Shown: positions 7,771 to 16,393, counted from the stretch's first letter. The stretch is 34,742 nt of DNA from Candidatus Gastranaerophilales bacterium (GCA_944327245.1 CALVHD010000019.1:1-34742); one strand, 5' to 3'. The notes: a model not told the origin generated them from the sequence alone. Translations and numbers: made by a program.

Positions 7771-9345
7771 ATGTTTAAAGTATTGGTAACAGACAAAATC
7801 AATGATTTGGCTGTAAAAATTGTAGCACGTGTTGCACAGGCTGATAATCTTCCTACTATGGATGAAGATAAATTATGTGAAATAATCGGTGAATATGATG
7901 CACTATTGGTGCGTTCACAAACAAAAGTAACGGCAAAAGTTATTGAAGCCGGAAAAAAACTTAAAATCATAGGCAGAGCCGGTGTTGGTGTAGATAACAT
8001 TGATGTTGCGGCTGCAACCGAAAAAGGTATCATTGTTGTAAATTCTCCTGATGGTAATACACATGCCGCCGCAGAACATACAATAGCAATGATGATGGCT
8101 ATGTCAAGAAATATTCCGGCTGCTGACCATTCTATTAAACAAGGTTTGTGGGAACGCTCTAAATTTACGGGTGTTGAAGTTTATAATAAAACTCTTGGAA
8201 TAATAGGGCTTGGCAAAATAGGTTCTCATGTTGCTCAAGTTGCTCTTGCTTTGGGAATGAAAGTTGTAGTTTGCGATCCTTATGCAAATAAAGAATTTGT
8301 TGAAAAGATGGGCGCAACTTATATTCAACACTTGGATGATTTCTGGCCAATATGTGATTATATAACGGTGCATACTCCTAAAACAAAGGAAACTACGGGA
8401 TTAATCAGTGTTAATTCTATAAACAGAATGAAAAAAGGCGTTAGAATAATAAATTGTGCAAGAGGTGGAATTGTGGATGAAAAAGCCCTTGCGCAAGCGC
8501 TGGAATCAGGCTGGGTGGCTCAGTGTGCAATTGATGTTTTTGAAGATGAAAAAAATATTTCTCAATCTCCTCTTTTAAAGTGTAAAAATACTGTTTTAAC
8601 TCCGCACCTTGGTGCAAGCACAGATGAAGCTCAAATTAATGTTGCGCTTGATGTTGCTAATCAGGTTGTAGATGTATTATCAGGAAGAAATGCCACAAGC
8701 GCCATTAATATCCCTGCTCTAAAACCTCAAAAATTAGAAGCTGTTAAAGAGTATATGGGCTTAGCGGAAAATATTGCTTCTATCGCTTCTCAATTATCAA
8801 AAGGTGCAATTGTAGAGCTTGATATTGCGGTGAGCGGAAAATTAACCGAACTGGATGTATCTCCTTTGGAAATTGCTATTTTAAAAGGAGTTTTAAGCGC
8901 AAACATGGTAGGAATAAATTATGTTAATGCTCCTTATGTTGCAAAACAAAGAGGTATTCAGGTTAAAACTTCTAAGTCAAACGGTACGGATAATTCCATA
9001 ACAGTTAAAATAATATCAAAAGAAAATGAAACTCTTGTTCAAGGTGCCCTAATAGCTAAAGGAATAAAAAGAATTACTCAAATTAATGAATATTGTTCAA
9101 GCATAGAGCCTAAAAAACACATGCTTTTTGTTCCTCATATTAACAAGGTTAATATGGTTGCTCTTGTTGCAGGGGTATTGGGTGCTGATAATGTTAATAT
9201 TTCAGGCATGAATGTTGTACAAAATTCAAACGATGAAAATAAATCAATAATGATATTCAATATTGATTCTAAGGTTGATAGTGCAACTTTAGATAAAATT
9301 GCACAAATAGACGGTGTTGATACTGCTAAATATGTTAGCATTTAG
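7771..9345 (+). CDS. serA: D-3-phosphoglycerate dehydrogenase
   Basis: A 524-aa NAD-dependent enzyme making 3-phosphohydroxypyruvate, the first step of serine synthesis. The catalytic and NAD domains (1-315) show IGRAGVGVDNID, the Rossmann loop GLGKIG at 146-151, the catalytic Arg231 in CARGGIVDE, the acidic residues after DVF near 258 and His279 in PHLGAS. Residues about 318-450 form the intervening ASB domain, and about 452-524 a C-terminal ACT domain (HMLFVPHINKVNMVALVAGV), usually the serine-binding regulatory site. This is the long, type 1 form. AGGAG precedes the ATG, and a terminator follows at 9359-9388. Confidence 0.95.
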   Translation: MFKVLVTDKINDLAVKIVARVAQADNLPTMDEDKLCEIIGEYDALLVRSQTKVTAKVIEAGKKLKIIGRAGVGVDNIDVAAATEKGIIVVNSPDGNTHAAAEHTIAMMMAMSRNIPAADHSIKQGLWERSKFTGVEVYNKTLGIIGLGKIGSHVAQVALALGMKVVVCDPYANKEFVEKMGATYIQHLDDFWPICDYITVHTPKTKETTGLISVNSINRMKKGVRIINCARGGIVDEKALAQALESGWVAQCAIDVFEDEKNISQSPLLKCKNTVLTPHLGASTDEAQINVALDVANQVVDVLSGRNATSAINIPALKPQKLEAVKEYMGLAENIASIASQLSKGAIVELDIAVSGKLTELDVSPLEIAILKGVLSANMVGINYVNAPYVAKQRGIQVKTSKSNGTDNSITVKIISKENETLVQGALIAKGIKRITQINEYCSSIEPKKHMLFVPHINKVNMVALVAGVLGADNVNISGMNVVQNSNDENKSIMIFNIDSKVDSATLDKIAQIDGVDTAKYVSI

Positions 9346-9358
9346 TGTTTAAGGCATA

Positions 9359-9388
9359 AAAAGACCTCTCTTTTAAGAGGGGTCTTTT
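9359..9388. terminator. Bidirectional terminator after serA
   Basis: A 14-bp stem with one T-G wobble (AAAAGACC...GGTCTTTT) and a small loop. The stop codon (9373-9375) and last codons of the convergent minus-strand gene lie inside it. Confidence 0.85.
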
Positions 9389-9750
9389 AAGCTTTCTGCC
9401 GCATGATGTGCAGCAATAGCCAAGGAAGATATAATGCCGCATATGCCGCCAAGTATTATAGCTCCTATTAACATTGCTCTATGGCTTTTGTATTGTTTGT
9501 TGAAAATAAAATTTTTAAATCTTTGAGGGCTGTCATTAATTACATTGGTCATGCCTTTTAATAAATCTTTTGTTTTTTGCCAAACAGTTAATTCAACACC
9601 TTTTTCAGGGATTGTTTTTGCTTTTGTAAATGAATCGGTTAAGAAATTTTTAATTTTTGCTTCTTCTAAAGCTGCAATTGTACAGCCTGCACCAAATGCA
9701 CCAATAGCACAACCTAAGGTTGTGTTTCTTACAGGATTTACTCTTGACAT
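9373..9750 (-). CDS. Small unrecognised protein with two membrane segments
   Basis: A 125-aa protein with hydrophobic stretches at about 10-28 (TTLGCAIGAFGAGCTIAAL) and 91-113 (AMLIGAIILGGICGIISSLAI), separated by a basic, probably helical region. No family was recognised. A strong GGGGGA ribosome binding site lies before the ATG, which supports the start. The end of the gene, encoding ESLKDPS, is part of the serA terminator. It is monocistronic and divergent from mlaE. Confidence 0.6.
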   Translation of the reverse strand: MSRVNPVRNTTLGCAIGAFGAGCTIAALEEAKIKNFLTDSFTKAKTIPEKGVELTVWQKTKDLLKGMTNVINDSPQRFKNFIFNKQYKSHRAMLIGAIILGGICGIISSLAIAAHHAAESLKDPS

Positions 9751-9887
9751 AGTTTCCCCCTTTTTTTACACACAACAACACAAATTTTAATAACACAATC
9801 TTTTTTTATGATAACTCTTTTTTGATAAAAATACTAGTCTAAATGGGCTAAATTGTTAATATTTGTATGTTTAAAATGTCTTTTTCA

Positions 9888-9893
9888 TATAAA
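9888..9893 (+). promoter_or_regulatory. -10 box for the mlaE operon, leaderless spacing
   Basis: TATAAA ends 8 bases before the mlaE ATG and no Shine-Dalgarno is present, so the transcript probably starts at or near the start codon. Confidence 0.4.
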
Positions 9894-9901
9894 ATATAAC
9901 T

Positions 9902-10699
9902 ATGTTCGAACTAAATAAGACACTAACTTATCAAGGTCTTTTGCTTTTATGGAAAGAGATAAAAGACTTTTTAATAACTCTGGGCGATATCGGAGTTAAT
10001 TTTTCACGTGTCGCAAAATATATTATTAATCTCAGGATAAATATTTCAGAAACAATTGAACAATCAAAAAGGTTTGCTTTTGACAGTTTACCCATAAGTC
10101 TTACAATTGTTGGTATGACATCTGTGATTATAGCTATGCAGCTGGCTCCTGAGTTAGCTCGCCAAGGCGGTGCGAGTTATACAGGCATGTTATCTGCGCT
10201 TGTTATGGTTAGAGAGCTTGCTGTTGTAATGAGCGGTTTTGCGATTATTTCAATGGTGGGGTCTTCTTTTGCATCTGAAGTTGCTTCTATGTCTGTTACA
10301 GAACAATTAAACGCAATGAGAGTTTTACATGTTGATCCTATTGAATATTTAATTGTTCCAAGATTTTGTGCAGGTGTTTTATTTATGCCTGTAGTATTTA
10401 TTATTTCTGCGGTTTTCGGGTTAGCTTGTGCAGGGCTTGTTTCTAATTGGACTGCAGATTTGAGCTTATTAAATTATGTAACTTCGTTGTGGCATGGATT
10501 ATATGTCAGGGATATTTTTATCGCAATATTAAAGAGCTCTTTTTTTGGAGGTACTATTGCGCTAATAAGTTGTTCTTGCGGATATACTGCAAGAGGCGGA
10601 GCTAAAGAGGTCGGTTTAGCTACCACCAAAGCGGTTGTATGGTCATTTTTGGCAATCGCTATGTGGGATTTTATTTTTGCATCAGTATTTTATCTATAG
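9902..10699 (+). CDS. mlaE: MlaE-type ABC transporter permease
   Basis: A 265-aa inner-membrane permease of the MlaE/YrbE family, part of the Mla/TGD-like lipid transporter that moves phospholipids between inner and outer membranes. Motifs seen are the LPISLTIVGMTSVIIAMQLA helix, the LVMVRELAVVMSGFAI segment, SEVASMSVTEQLNAMRVL (the conserved cytosolic loop), the RFCAGVLFMPVVFI helix and GYTARGGAKEVGLATT near the end. Length fits the family (about 260 aa). It is the first gene of mlaE-mlaF-mlaD-lpxK. It has no ribosome binding site and probably a leaderless start. Confidence 0.92.
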   Translation: MFELNKTLTYQGLLLLWKEIKDFLITLGDIGVNFSRVAKYIINLRINISETIEQSKRFAFDSLPISLTIVGMTSVIIAMQLAPELARQGGASYTGMLSALVMVRELAVVMSGFAIISMVGSSFASEVASMSVTEQLNAMRVLHVDPIEYLIVPRFCAGVLFMPVVFIISAVFGLACAGLVSNWTADLSLLNYVTSLWHGLYVRDIFIAILKSSFFGGTIALISCSCGYTARGGAKEVGLATTKAVVWSFLAIAMWDFIFASVFYL

Positions 10700-10707
10700 G
10701 AATAAAA

Positions 10708-11430
10708 ATGACGCTTGAAGTTAAAAATCTTGTTAAAACTTTTGATTCAAGAAAAATATTGGATAATATATCCTTTAAAGTTGAAAATGGTGAAACTTTG
10801 GGGGTAATCGGATTTTCTGGAAGCGGCAAATCAACGTTATTAAAAATAATAGCAGGAATTTTATATGAAGATTCCGGCGATATAATTTTCCCAAAAGATT
10901 CCGAAGTTGCTATGGCTTTTCAATACAGCGCTTTGTTTGATTTTTTGTCTGTGTATGATAATATTGCTTTTCCGTTAGTAGAAAGAAAAGAATTCAGAGG
11001 AAAATATACTCAAGATGAAATATCTAAAATAGTTCATGAAAAATTAAAAATGGTTGGATTGGAAGGAATTGAAGAAAAATACCCTTCTGAATTATCCGGC
11101 GGTATGCAAAAAAGAGTCGGATTTGCTCGTGCAATTGTAACTAATCCGAATATAATTTTATATGATGAGCCGACAGCCGGACTTGATCCTGTTACATCAA
11201 CAATGATTGAAAATTATATTGTTCAATTGAAAAAAGATTTAAACGCCGCATGCGTTGTGGTAACACATCAACTGTCAACTATCAAAAGGGCAGTTGATAA
11301 GGTTATTATGCTATATCAAGGGAATATTGTGTTTAGAGGAAGCGTAAGAGAGCTTTTAACAGGTGAAAATCCTTATGCAAGGCAGTTTGTCAGCGCTTCA
11401 ATACAAGGACCTATGAATATAGCAACATAA
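10708..11430 (+). CDS. mlaF: MlaF-type ABC transporter ATPase
   Basis: A 240-aa ATPase driving the Mla lipid transporter. It has Walker A GFSGSGKST at 35-43, the signature LSGGMQKRVGFARA at about 129-142, Walker B IILYDEPTAGLDP at about 149-161 and the switch histidine in VVTHQLS. The start at 10708 (MTLEVKN) was chosen because TAGGAA lies just before it and mlaE ends 8 bases upstream; an open frame running further upstream would overlap mlaE. Its partners are MlaE before it and MlaD after it. Confidence 0.93.
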   Translation: MTLEVKNLVKTFDSRKILDNISFKVENGETLGVIGFSGSGKSTLLKIIAGILYEDSGDIIFPKDSEVAMAFQYSALFDFLSVYDNIAFPLVERKEFRGKYTQDEISKIVHEKLKMVGLEGIEEKYPSELSGGMQKRVGFARAIVTNPNIILYDEPTAGLDPVTSTMIENYIVQLKKDLNAACVVVTHQLSTIKRAVDKVIMLYQGNIVFRGSVRELLTGENPYARQFVSASIQGPMNIAT

Positions 11431-11453
11431 AAATTAAATAAAAGGAATAGAAA

Positions 11454-12818
11454 ATGGATAAAAAAAGGAAATATTCTTCATCATTAAAAGTAGGCATTTT
11501 GACATTAAGTGCTATATTTATTTTGATATTCACCGTTTTATGGATTAAGGGAAGAAGTCTGTCAAACGGAGAAAGAATAGATGTTGCTTTTAAAGACATT
11601 AACGGCATAAGAGCAGGCTCTCAAGTTCAAATGATGGGGCTTAGAATAGGTCAAATTGAAGAGATTACTCCTATAGTTAATGGCAAGGACAGCTATATTA
11701 ATATTCGTTTTGTTGTAACAGAAAAAGAAATTAAAATTCCTTATGCTTCAACCATTTCTATCCAACAATCAGGTTTAATCGGCGAACAGTTTTTAGAGGT
11801 TACTCCTCCAAGGGCAGAGGTTATATATTCGCCTTTAAAAAACACTGCAAAAGTTGTTTCAATAAATGACCCGATATATATGGAATTATCTGACGGAATT
11901 GTTCAAATAGGCAAGGTTAGCGATGTTGAAATATTAAAAAGAACTCAAATTCCATATATGGAAAAACAAAGAATAAATACTAAAAATGCGCTGAAATTAT
12001 CATATGTAGTTGAACTTCCGGGCTTAATCATAGATAAAGATATGATTGATGTTAAATTTAAAGACAATAAATTAATGTTTGTTTTGGCAGACGGCGAGAT
12101 TTTGCAAACTCCTAAAAAAGACCTTAAATATACCGTAATTGAGCCCATGAGAATGTCTGAATTTATGGATTTAGGATTTAGAGCAACAAGGGCAATGCTC
12201 GAAACAAACGATAAAATTTCTGAAATTTTATCTGATGAATTTATAGGTTCAATTAAAAGTTCAGCTCAAAACATTAAAGAGCTAACGAAAAATGCAAACA
12301 CAACCTTGGATAAGGCTGCATTGTTGATTGATTCAAGTAAATCAGAAATTGAAGGATTGATTAATCAATCTGAAGATTTGATTGATAGCTTGACTCAATT
12401 ATCTAACAATGTAAATAGTATTGTGAGTGATGAAAATCTTAAAAACGATGTTGTAGGAAGCATTAAGTCTGTTGGTAAAATGTCTGAAAATATCAATAAA
12501 ATACTTGAAGATGCTCAAAGCAGAGAAATAATAGATGATATTGATGAAACAATGCGAAATTTAAATGAAATTACAACATATATTAATGAATATACAAAAG
12601 ATGAAAAGTTAAAAGAAGATATAACTAATACAATAAGTAATTTATCTAATATTACGGAAAATATTTCCAAAATAATGGATGATTATAATAAGCTTGAAGA
12701 TAGTGAAAAACTGAAATTAAAATCAACTATTAAAGATGTTTTAATAATTACTAAGAATGTGAAAAAATTCTCTGAAAAATTAAATAAAAGATTTTTATTG
12801 TTTAGATTGATGTTCTAA
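11454..12818 (+). CDS. mlaD: MlaD-type MCE-domain lipid-binding protein with a long helical tail
   Basis: A 454-aa protein with one N-terminal membrane anchor at about 13-31, then an MCE domain at about 38-118 (VAFKDINGIRAGSQVQMMGLRIGQIEEI and the ISIQQSGLIGEQFLEV strand). Such domains form a hexameric ring that carries lipids across the periplasm. E. coli MlaD is about 180 aa; here about 300 extra residues follow, and from about 230 onward they are repetitive and helical (SAQNIKELTKNANTTLDKA, NNVNSIVSDENLKND), likely a coiled tube or bundle spanning the periplasm. AAAGGAA precedes the ATG. lpxK starts 1 base after its stop. Confidence 0.88.
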   Translation: MDKKRKYSSSLKVGILTLSAIFILIFTVLWIKGRSLSNGERIDVAFKDINGIRAGSQVQMMGLRIGQIEEITPIVNGKDSYINIRFVVTEKEIKIPYASTISIQQSGLIGEQFLEVTPPRAEVIYSPLKNTAKVVSINDPIYMELSDGIVQIGKVSDVEILKRTQIPYMEKQRINTKNALKLSYVVELPGLIIDKDMIDVKFKDNKLMFVLADGEILQTPKKDLKYTVIEPMRMSEFMDLGFRATRAMLETNDKISEILSDEFIGSIKSSAQNIKELTKNANTTLDKAALLIDSSKSEIEGLINQSEDLIDSLTQLSNNVNSIVSDENLKNDVVGSIKSVGKMSENINKILEDAQSREIIDDIDETMRNLNEITTYINEYTKDEKLKEDITNTISNLSNITENISKIMDDYNKLEDSEKLKLKSTIKDVLIITKNVKKFSEKLNKRFLLFRLMF

Positions 12819-12819
12819 T

Positions 12820-13875
12820 ATGACAAAGAATATAAAAACATATTTTCAAGATATACACTACTCAAGGCAAAAACCAAATTTTGCCTTGAGTAGTTTGTTA
12901 AAAATTGCAGAATTTTTTTATAAAAATGTAATTAATTTTAAAAATTTTTTATATGAGAAAAATATTTTAATTGAAAAAAAAGTTGGCGCTTATGTGATTT
13001 GTGTTGGTAACCTGACAACAGGAGGAGTTGGAAAAACTCCGATAGTTGCCGCTTTAGCAGACGAAATATCTAAAAATAAGAAGGTTGCAATAATTTCAAG
13101 AGGTTACGGCGCTAAATTATCAAATAAAATTCCTAACGTAATCAAAGATAGTAAAGGTTTGAAATTTAAAGACGGTTCTATGTGTGGGGATGAACCCTTT
13201 CAATTAGCGAAAAAAGTAAACGATAGTGTTATTGTCATTACATCAAAAAATAGAATTGCGGCTTGTGAATTGGCAATTATAAAATATGGAGCCGAGGTTA
13301 TAATTTTAGATGACGGTTTTTCAAATCGAACATTAAAAAAGGATAAAATATTTTTAGCGATTGATTCTAAAATGCGTTTCGGTAACAATCATCTTCTGCC
13401 TTTTGGACCTTTAAGAGAACCGATAAAAGAAATTAAAAGAGCTGATGAAATTATTTTAGTTAATAAAGGTGATAAAGATTTTTCTGGTGCAGTTAATTGG
13501 GTAAAAGATAATTTTAATTTGCCAATTAAACAATGCCAGATGTTTCCTAAAAAGATTTATAATATGCAAACAGGCGCTTTGGTCAAAAAGAATACAGATA
13601 GAGTTATTTCTTTTTGTGCCATAGGTCAACCTATACAATTTTTTGATTTTGTTGAAAAATTTTATCATCAAGAATTAAAAATTGCTTTTGATGATCATCA
13701 TCAATATACCTTTGATGATATTAAAGATTTAATTAAAAAGGCTGATGAATTAAATATAAAAGTATTTGTTACAACTCAAAAAGATGAAACAAAGATAAAA
13801 AACTTGATAAAAGATATTTCAAATTATTCATTTTGTACTTTAGAGCTTGAAAATATAATCAAAGAAGTTAACTAG
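12820..13875 (+). CDS. lpxK: Tetraacyldisaccharide 4'-kinase (lipid A synthesis)
   Basis: A 351-aa inner-membrane kinase that adds the 4'-phosphate to lipid A precursor. It shows the P-loop-like CVGNLTTGGVGKTP at about 61-74, ISRGYGAKL, the DEPFQLA segment, ILDDGFSNRTLKKD and LLPFGPLREP, all in family order. Usually the DDG motif is followed by a Gln two residues on; here it is Ser, a minor deviation. The family is about 330-360 aa. It is the last gene of the mla operon and is translated directly after mlaD. A strong hairpin lies inside its first codons (12858-12893). The stop overlaps that of the convergent REC-STAS gene. Confidence 0.93.
   Translation: MTKNIKTYFQDIHYSRQKPNFALSSLLKIAEFFYKNVINFKNFLYEKNILIEKKVGAYVICVGNLTTGGVGKTPIVAALADEISKNKKVAIISRGYGAKLSNKIPNVIKDSKGLKFKDGSMCGDEPFQLAKKVNDSVIVITSKNRIAACELAIIKYGAEVIILDDGFSNRTLKKDKIFLAIDSKMRFGNNHLLPFGPLREPIKEIKRADEIILVNKGDKDFSGAVNWVKDNFNLPIKQCQMFPKKIYNMQTGALVKKNTDRVISFCAIGQPIQFFDFVEKFYHQELKIAFDDHHQYTFDDIKDLIKKADELNIKVFVTTQKDETKIKNLIKDISNYSFCTLELENIIKEVN
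12858..12893 (+). repeat. Perfect 15-bp hairpin inside the lpxK coding start
   Basis: The arms CTACTCAAGGCAAAA (12858-12872) and its exact reverse complement (12879-12893) flank a 6-base loop, about 38 bases after the lpxK ATG. The right arm is followed by TTTGTT. It could act as an attenuator, a pause site or an mRNA-stabilising structure. Confidence 0.7.
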
Positions 13876-14789
13876 AAATTAAAGTTATTTCTTTCTATAT
13901 ACTCAATTGCTTCTTCCATAGTATTGAATATTTGAATTGCATCTGTCAAAAAGACATATTCAAGCGCTTTAATAACATCATCACAAGGCTTGATTAAAAT
14001 AAACATGCCGTCTTTTAGGCTTGTGGCTTTATAGACTTCAGCGAATAAATTAGCAAAATTATCAGAAAATATTTTAATATGTTCCATATTGAAAATAATA
14101 TTTTGCTTGCCTGTTAAAACATTTGCGTTAACTTCTTTGATTATTTTATCAACATATTTTTCGTTGTTAACTTTGTATAATGTTAGGGCGCAAATGTTGT
14201 CATTTATGTAATATCTTGTAAATTCTTCGCTTGCAACTTTGCTAACAGAGTTTGAGATGAATTTTAAAACTTTTTCATGCCATTGAGGAGCTTTAGGTAT
14301 AAATTCGTCAATAGCAAGATTATATGCTTCTTGTATAATCTTTGGATTGTCTGTTCCTGAAATTGCAATAATTTTAAAATCTTTATTTTCTTTATTTTTG
14401 ATTTCATTTGCTACTTTTATAAGTTCAAAACCGTCTTTGTAATCAGGTAAATAAAGGTCTAAAACTAAAAAATCAAAATTTTTCTTTTTAAATTCAGCCA
14501 GCGCTTCTTCTTTGTTTCTTGCAACATAAACATTCATGCCGATTTTTTGAAGCATAACAGACAGTTGAAAAATTGATAATTCCGTATCATCAACAATCAA
14601 AACATTGGTAACTTCGGCAGTAAAAAAACTCAGCGGAGTGTTAAAATAGTTTAGTCTTCGCTCCAGTGCAATTAAGGCTCTGGAAATTAACTCCTGATAA
14701 TCTTCTTGAGTGTCTGCCGCAATTTCTATATTTGATAATTTTAATAAATCATCGAATTGTTCTTTAGTAATCTTAATTTCATTTTCCAT
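13872..14789 (-). CDS. Response regulator: REC domain fused to a STAS-like domain
   Basis: A 305-aa protein. Residues 1-60 are helical with no known domain. Residues about 61-180 are a receiver domain with the acidic pair Asp67/Asp68 (LIVDD), the phosphoacceptor Asp111 (VLDLYLPD), Ser144 (AISGT) and Lys166 (PKAP), all present, so phosphorylation is expected. Residues about 192-305 resemble a STAS domain: a beta start (ICALTLYKV), IIFNMEHIKIFSDNFANLF where STAS proteins have the switch serine, and the closing IQIFNTMEEAIEYI. No DNA-binding domain was seen, so it probably signals through protein contacts. The -10 box ends 7 bases before the ATG and there is no ribosome binding site. Confidence 0.75.
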   Translation of the reverse strand: MENEIKITKEQFDDLLKLSNIEIAADTQEDYQELISRALIALERRLNYFNTPLSFFTAEVTNVLIVDDTELSIFQLSVMLQKIGMNVYVARNKEEALAEFKKKNFDFLVLDLYLPDYKDGFELIKVANEIKNKENKDFKIIAISGTDNPKIIQEAYNLAIDEFIPKAPQWHEKVLKFISNSVSKVASEEFTRYYINDNICALTLYKVNNEKYVDKIIKEVNANVLTGKQNIIFNMEHIKIFSDNFANLFAEVYKATSLKDGMFILIKPCDDVIKALEYVFLTDAIQIFNTMEEAIEYIERNNFNF

Positions 14790-14796
14790 ATGGTAA

Positions 14797-14802
14797 ATTA
14801 TA
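14797..14802 (-). promoter_or_regulatory. -10 box for the REC-STAS gene, leaderless spacing
   Basis: TATAAT on the minus strand ends 7 bases before the ATG at 14789, with no Shine-Dalgarno between them. Confidence 0.45.
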
Positions 14803-14878
14803 CAATTAATTTTAGAAAAATGCTACAAAATAATTTTTATTATATAATAATATCCGTCAAAGACTTTAAGGAGGATGA

Positions 14879-16393
14879 ATGGATAATACATTAAACACTA
14901 AGGCTTTTGGTAAAAATGACATAAGAGGAATATTTCCTTCTGAAGTTAATTCTGCTTTGTTTTTTGCCTGTGCTAAGGGTTATGTTGCTTTTGTACTTAA
15001 TCAATTGGAAAAAATGGGGCAAAAAAAGCAAGCAAAGGATTTATTGTTTAGTGTTTGCATGGACGCAAGGACTCATTCTCCGGAATTAAAAAAAGCTATC
15101 ATCCAAGGAGTAAATTCCATGGGGGCAAACATTTTAGATTTAGGTCTAGCTCCTACTCCACTGGGCTATTTTAGTGAATTTGCAAAGATTGAACCTGAAA
15201 TAACGGAAAATAAAAAAGTTATGGGTGCTTTAATCGTAACAGCTTCTCATAATCCAAGCGAATATAACGGTTTAAAGATGACTTTTAATAAGAAAAGTCT
15301 TAGTGAAGAGCAGATTAAGGAAGTGAAAAGATTAACAATAGAAATAAATGAAAAAAGCAGCGGCTATCGTCAGGCGATTAGCGGTTTTTGCCATCCATAC
15401 AATATAATTTCAAATTATCAAAACAAACTTTATGATATGTTTGGTTCAATAGGAAAATACGGTGATAAAAGAATTAAAGTAGTAGTAGACAGTGCAAATG
15501 CAACAGGTGGAATTGTTGCTCCTCAATTATACAGGGACTTAGGCTGTGAGGTTGTTGAATTATATTCTGAACCCGATGGCACTTTTCCTAATCACCATCC
15601 TAACCCATCTGATATTAAAACTCTTGATGATATTAAAAAGGCAGTTGTTGAAAATAAGGCTGATATAGGCATAGCTTTTGATGGTGATTCAGACAGAATT
15701 GGCGCTATAACTTCACAAGGAGAAGTTTTGTCTGGCGATAAATTGCTTTTGATTTATGCGATAGATTTAATTGAAACGCTTAAAGTCCATGATGAAAAGC
15801 CTACAATTGTTTCAGAGGTTAAATGTTCTCAAGTTTTATATGATACAATCGAGCAAATGGGCGCAAATGCAGTAATGACAAAAACAGGTCATGGTTATAT
15901 TAAATCTAAAATGAGAGAAACAAATGCTTTATTAGCAGGTGAAATGTCCGGTCATACATTTTTTAAAGACAGATATTACGGTTATGACGATGCTATTTAT
16001 GCGGGCTGTCGATTAATTGAAATCGTTGCAAAAAATAAAATGAAAAATCCTGACTTTAAATTATCAGATTTATTAGAACCATTTACAAAGGTGTATTTGT
16101 CTGATGAAGTAAGACTAAAATGTCCGAATGAATTTAAAAAAGATGTTTTAGAAAAATTAAAAGGCTTAATTAATTCAGAATTATTTAATTCAAAAATCAA
16201 AGAAATTATTACAATAGACGGGCTTAGAATAATTTTTGAAGATGGTTTTGCGCTAATCAGACAAAGCAATACAGAGCCTGTATTCACTTTAAGATTTGAA
16301 GCAAAAACAAAAGAAAAATGCGAAAGCTATAAAAAAATTCTTGTTGATTTGACAAATAAGTTAGTAGAAGAATATATAACTCAAAAAGTATAA
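14879..16393 (+). CDS. Phosphomannomutase / phosphoglucomutase
   Basis: A 504-aa alpha-D-phosphohexomutase that moves phosphate between C6 and C1 of mannose or glucose, feeding nucleotide-sugar and surface-polysaccharide synthesis. It shows the active-site serine Ser123 in VTASHNPSEYNG, the metal loop DGDSDR at 268-273, the sugar-binding EMSGH loop and the phosphate-binding RQSNTEP loop near the C-terminus. All four domain signatures are present. It is a little longer than the usual 450-470 aa. AAGGAGGA lies just before the ATG. The mannose versus glucose preference cannot be read from the sequence. Confidence 0.9.
   Translation: MDNTLNTKAFGKNDIRGIFPSEVNSALFFACAKGYVAFVLNQLEKMGQKKQAKDLLFSVCMDARTHSPELKKAIIQGVNSMGANILDLGLAPTPLGYFSEFAKIEPEITENKKVMGALIVTASHNPSEYNGLKMTFNKKSLSEEQIKEVKRLTIEINEKSSGYRQAISGFCHPYNIISNYQNKLYDMFGSIGKYGDKRIKVVVDSANATGGIVAPQLYRDLGCEVVELYSEPDGTFPNHHPNPSDIKTLDDIKKAVVENKADIGIAFDGDSDRIGAITSQGEVLSGDKLLLIYAIDLIETLKVHDEKPTIVSEVKCSQVLYDTIEQMGANAVMTKTGHGYIKSKMRETNALLAGEMSGHTFFKDRYYGYDDAIYAGCRLIEIVAKNKMKNPDFKLSDLLEPFTKVYLSDEVRLKCPNEFKKDVLEKLKGLINSELFNSKIKEIITIDGLRIIFEDGFALIRQSNTEPVFTLRFEAKTKEKCESYKKILVDLTNKLVEEYITQKV

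Noticed and set aside
10639..10707. Longer N-terminus for MlaF overlapping mlaE
   Set aside because: ABC ATPase homology begins at MTLEVKN (10708), which has its own upstream TAGGAA.
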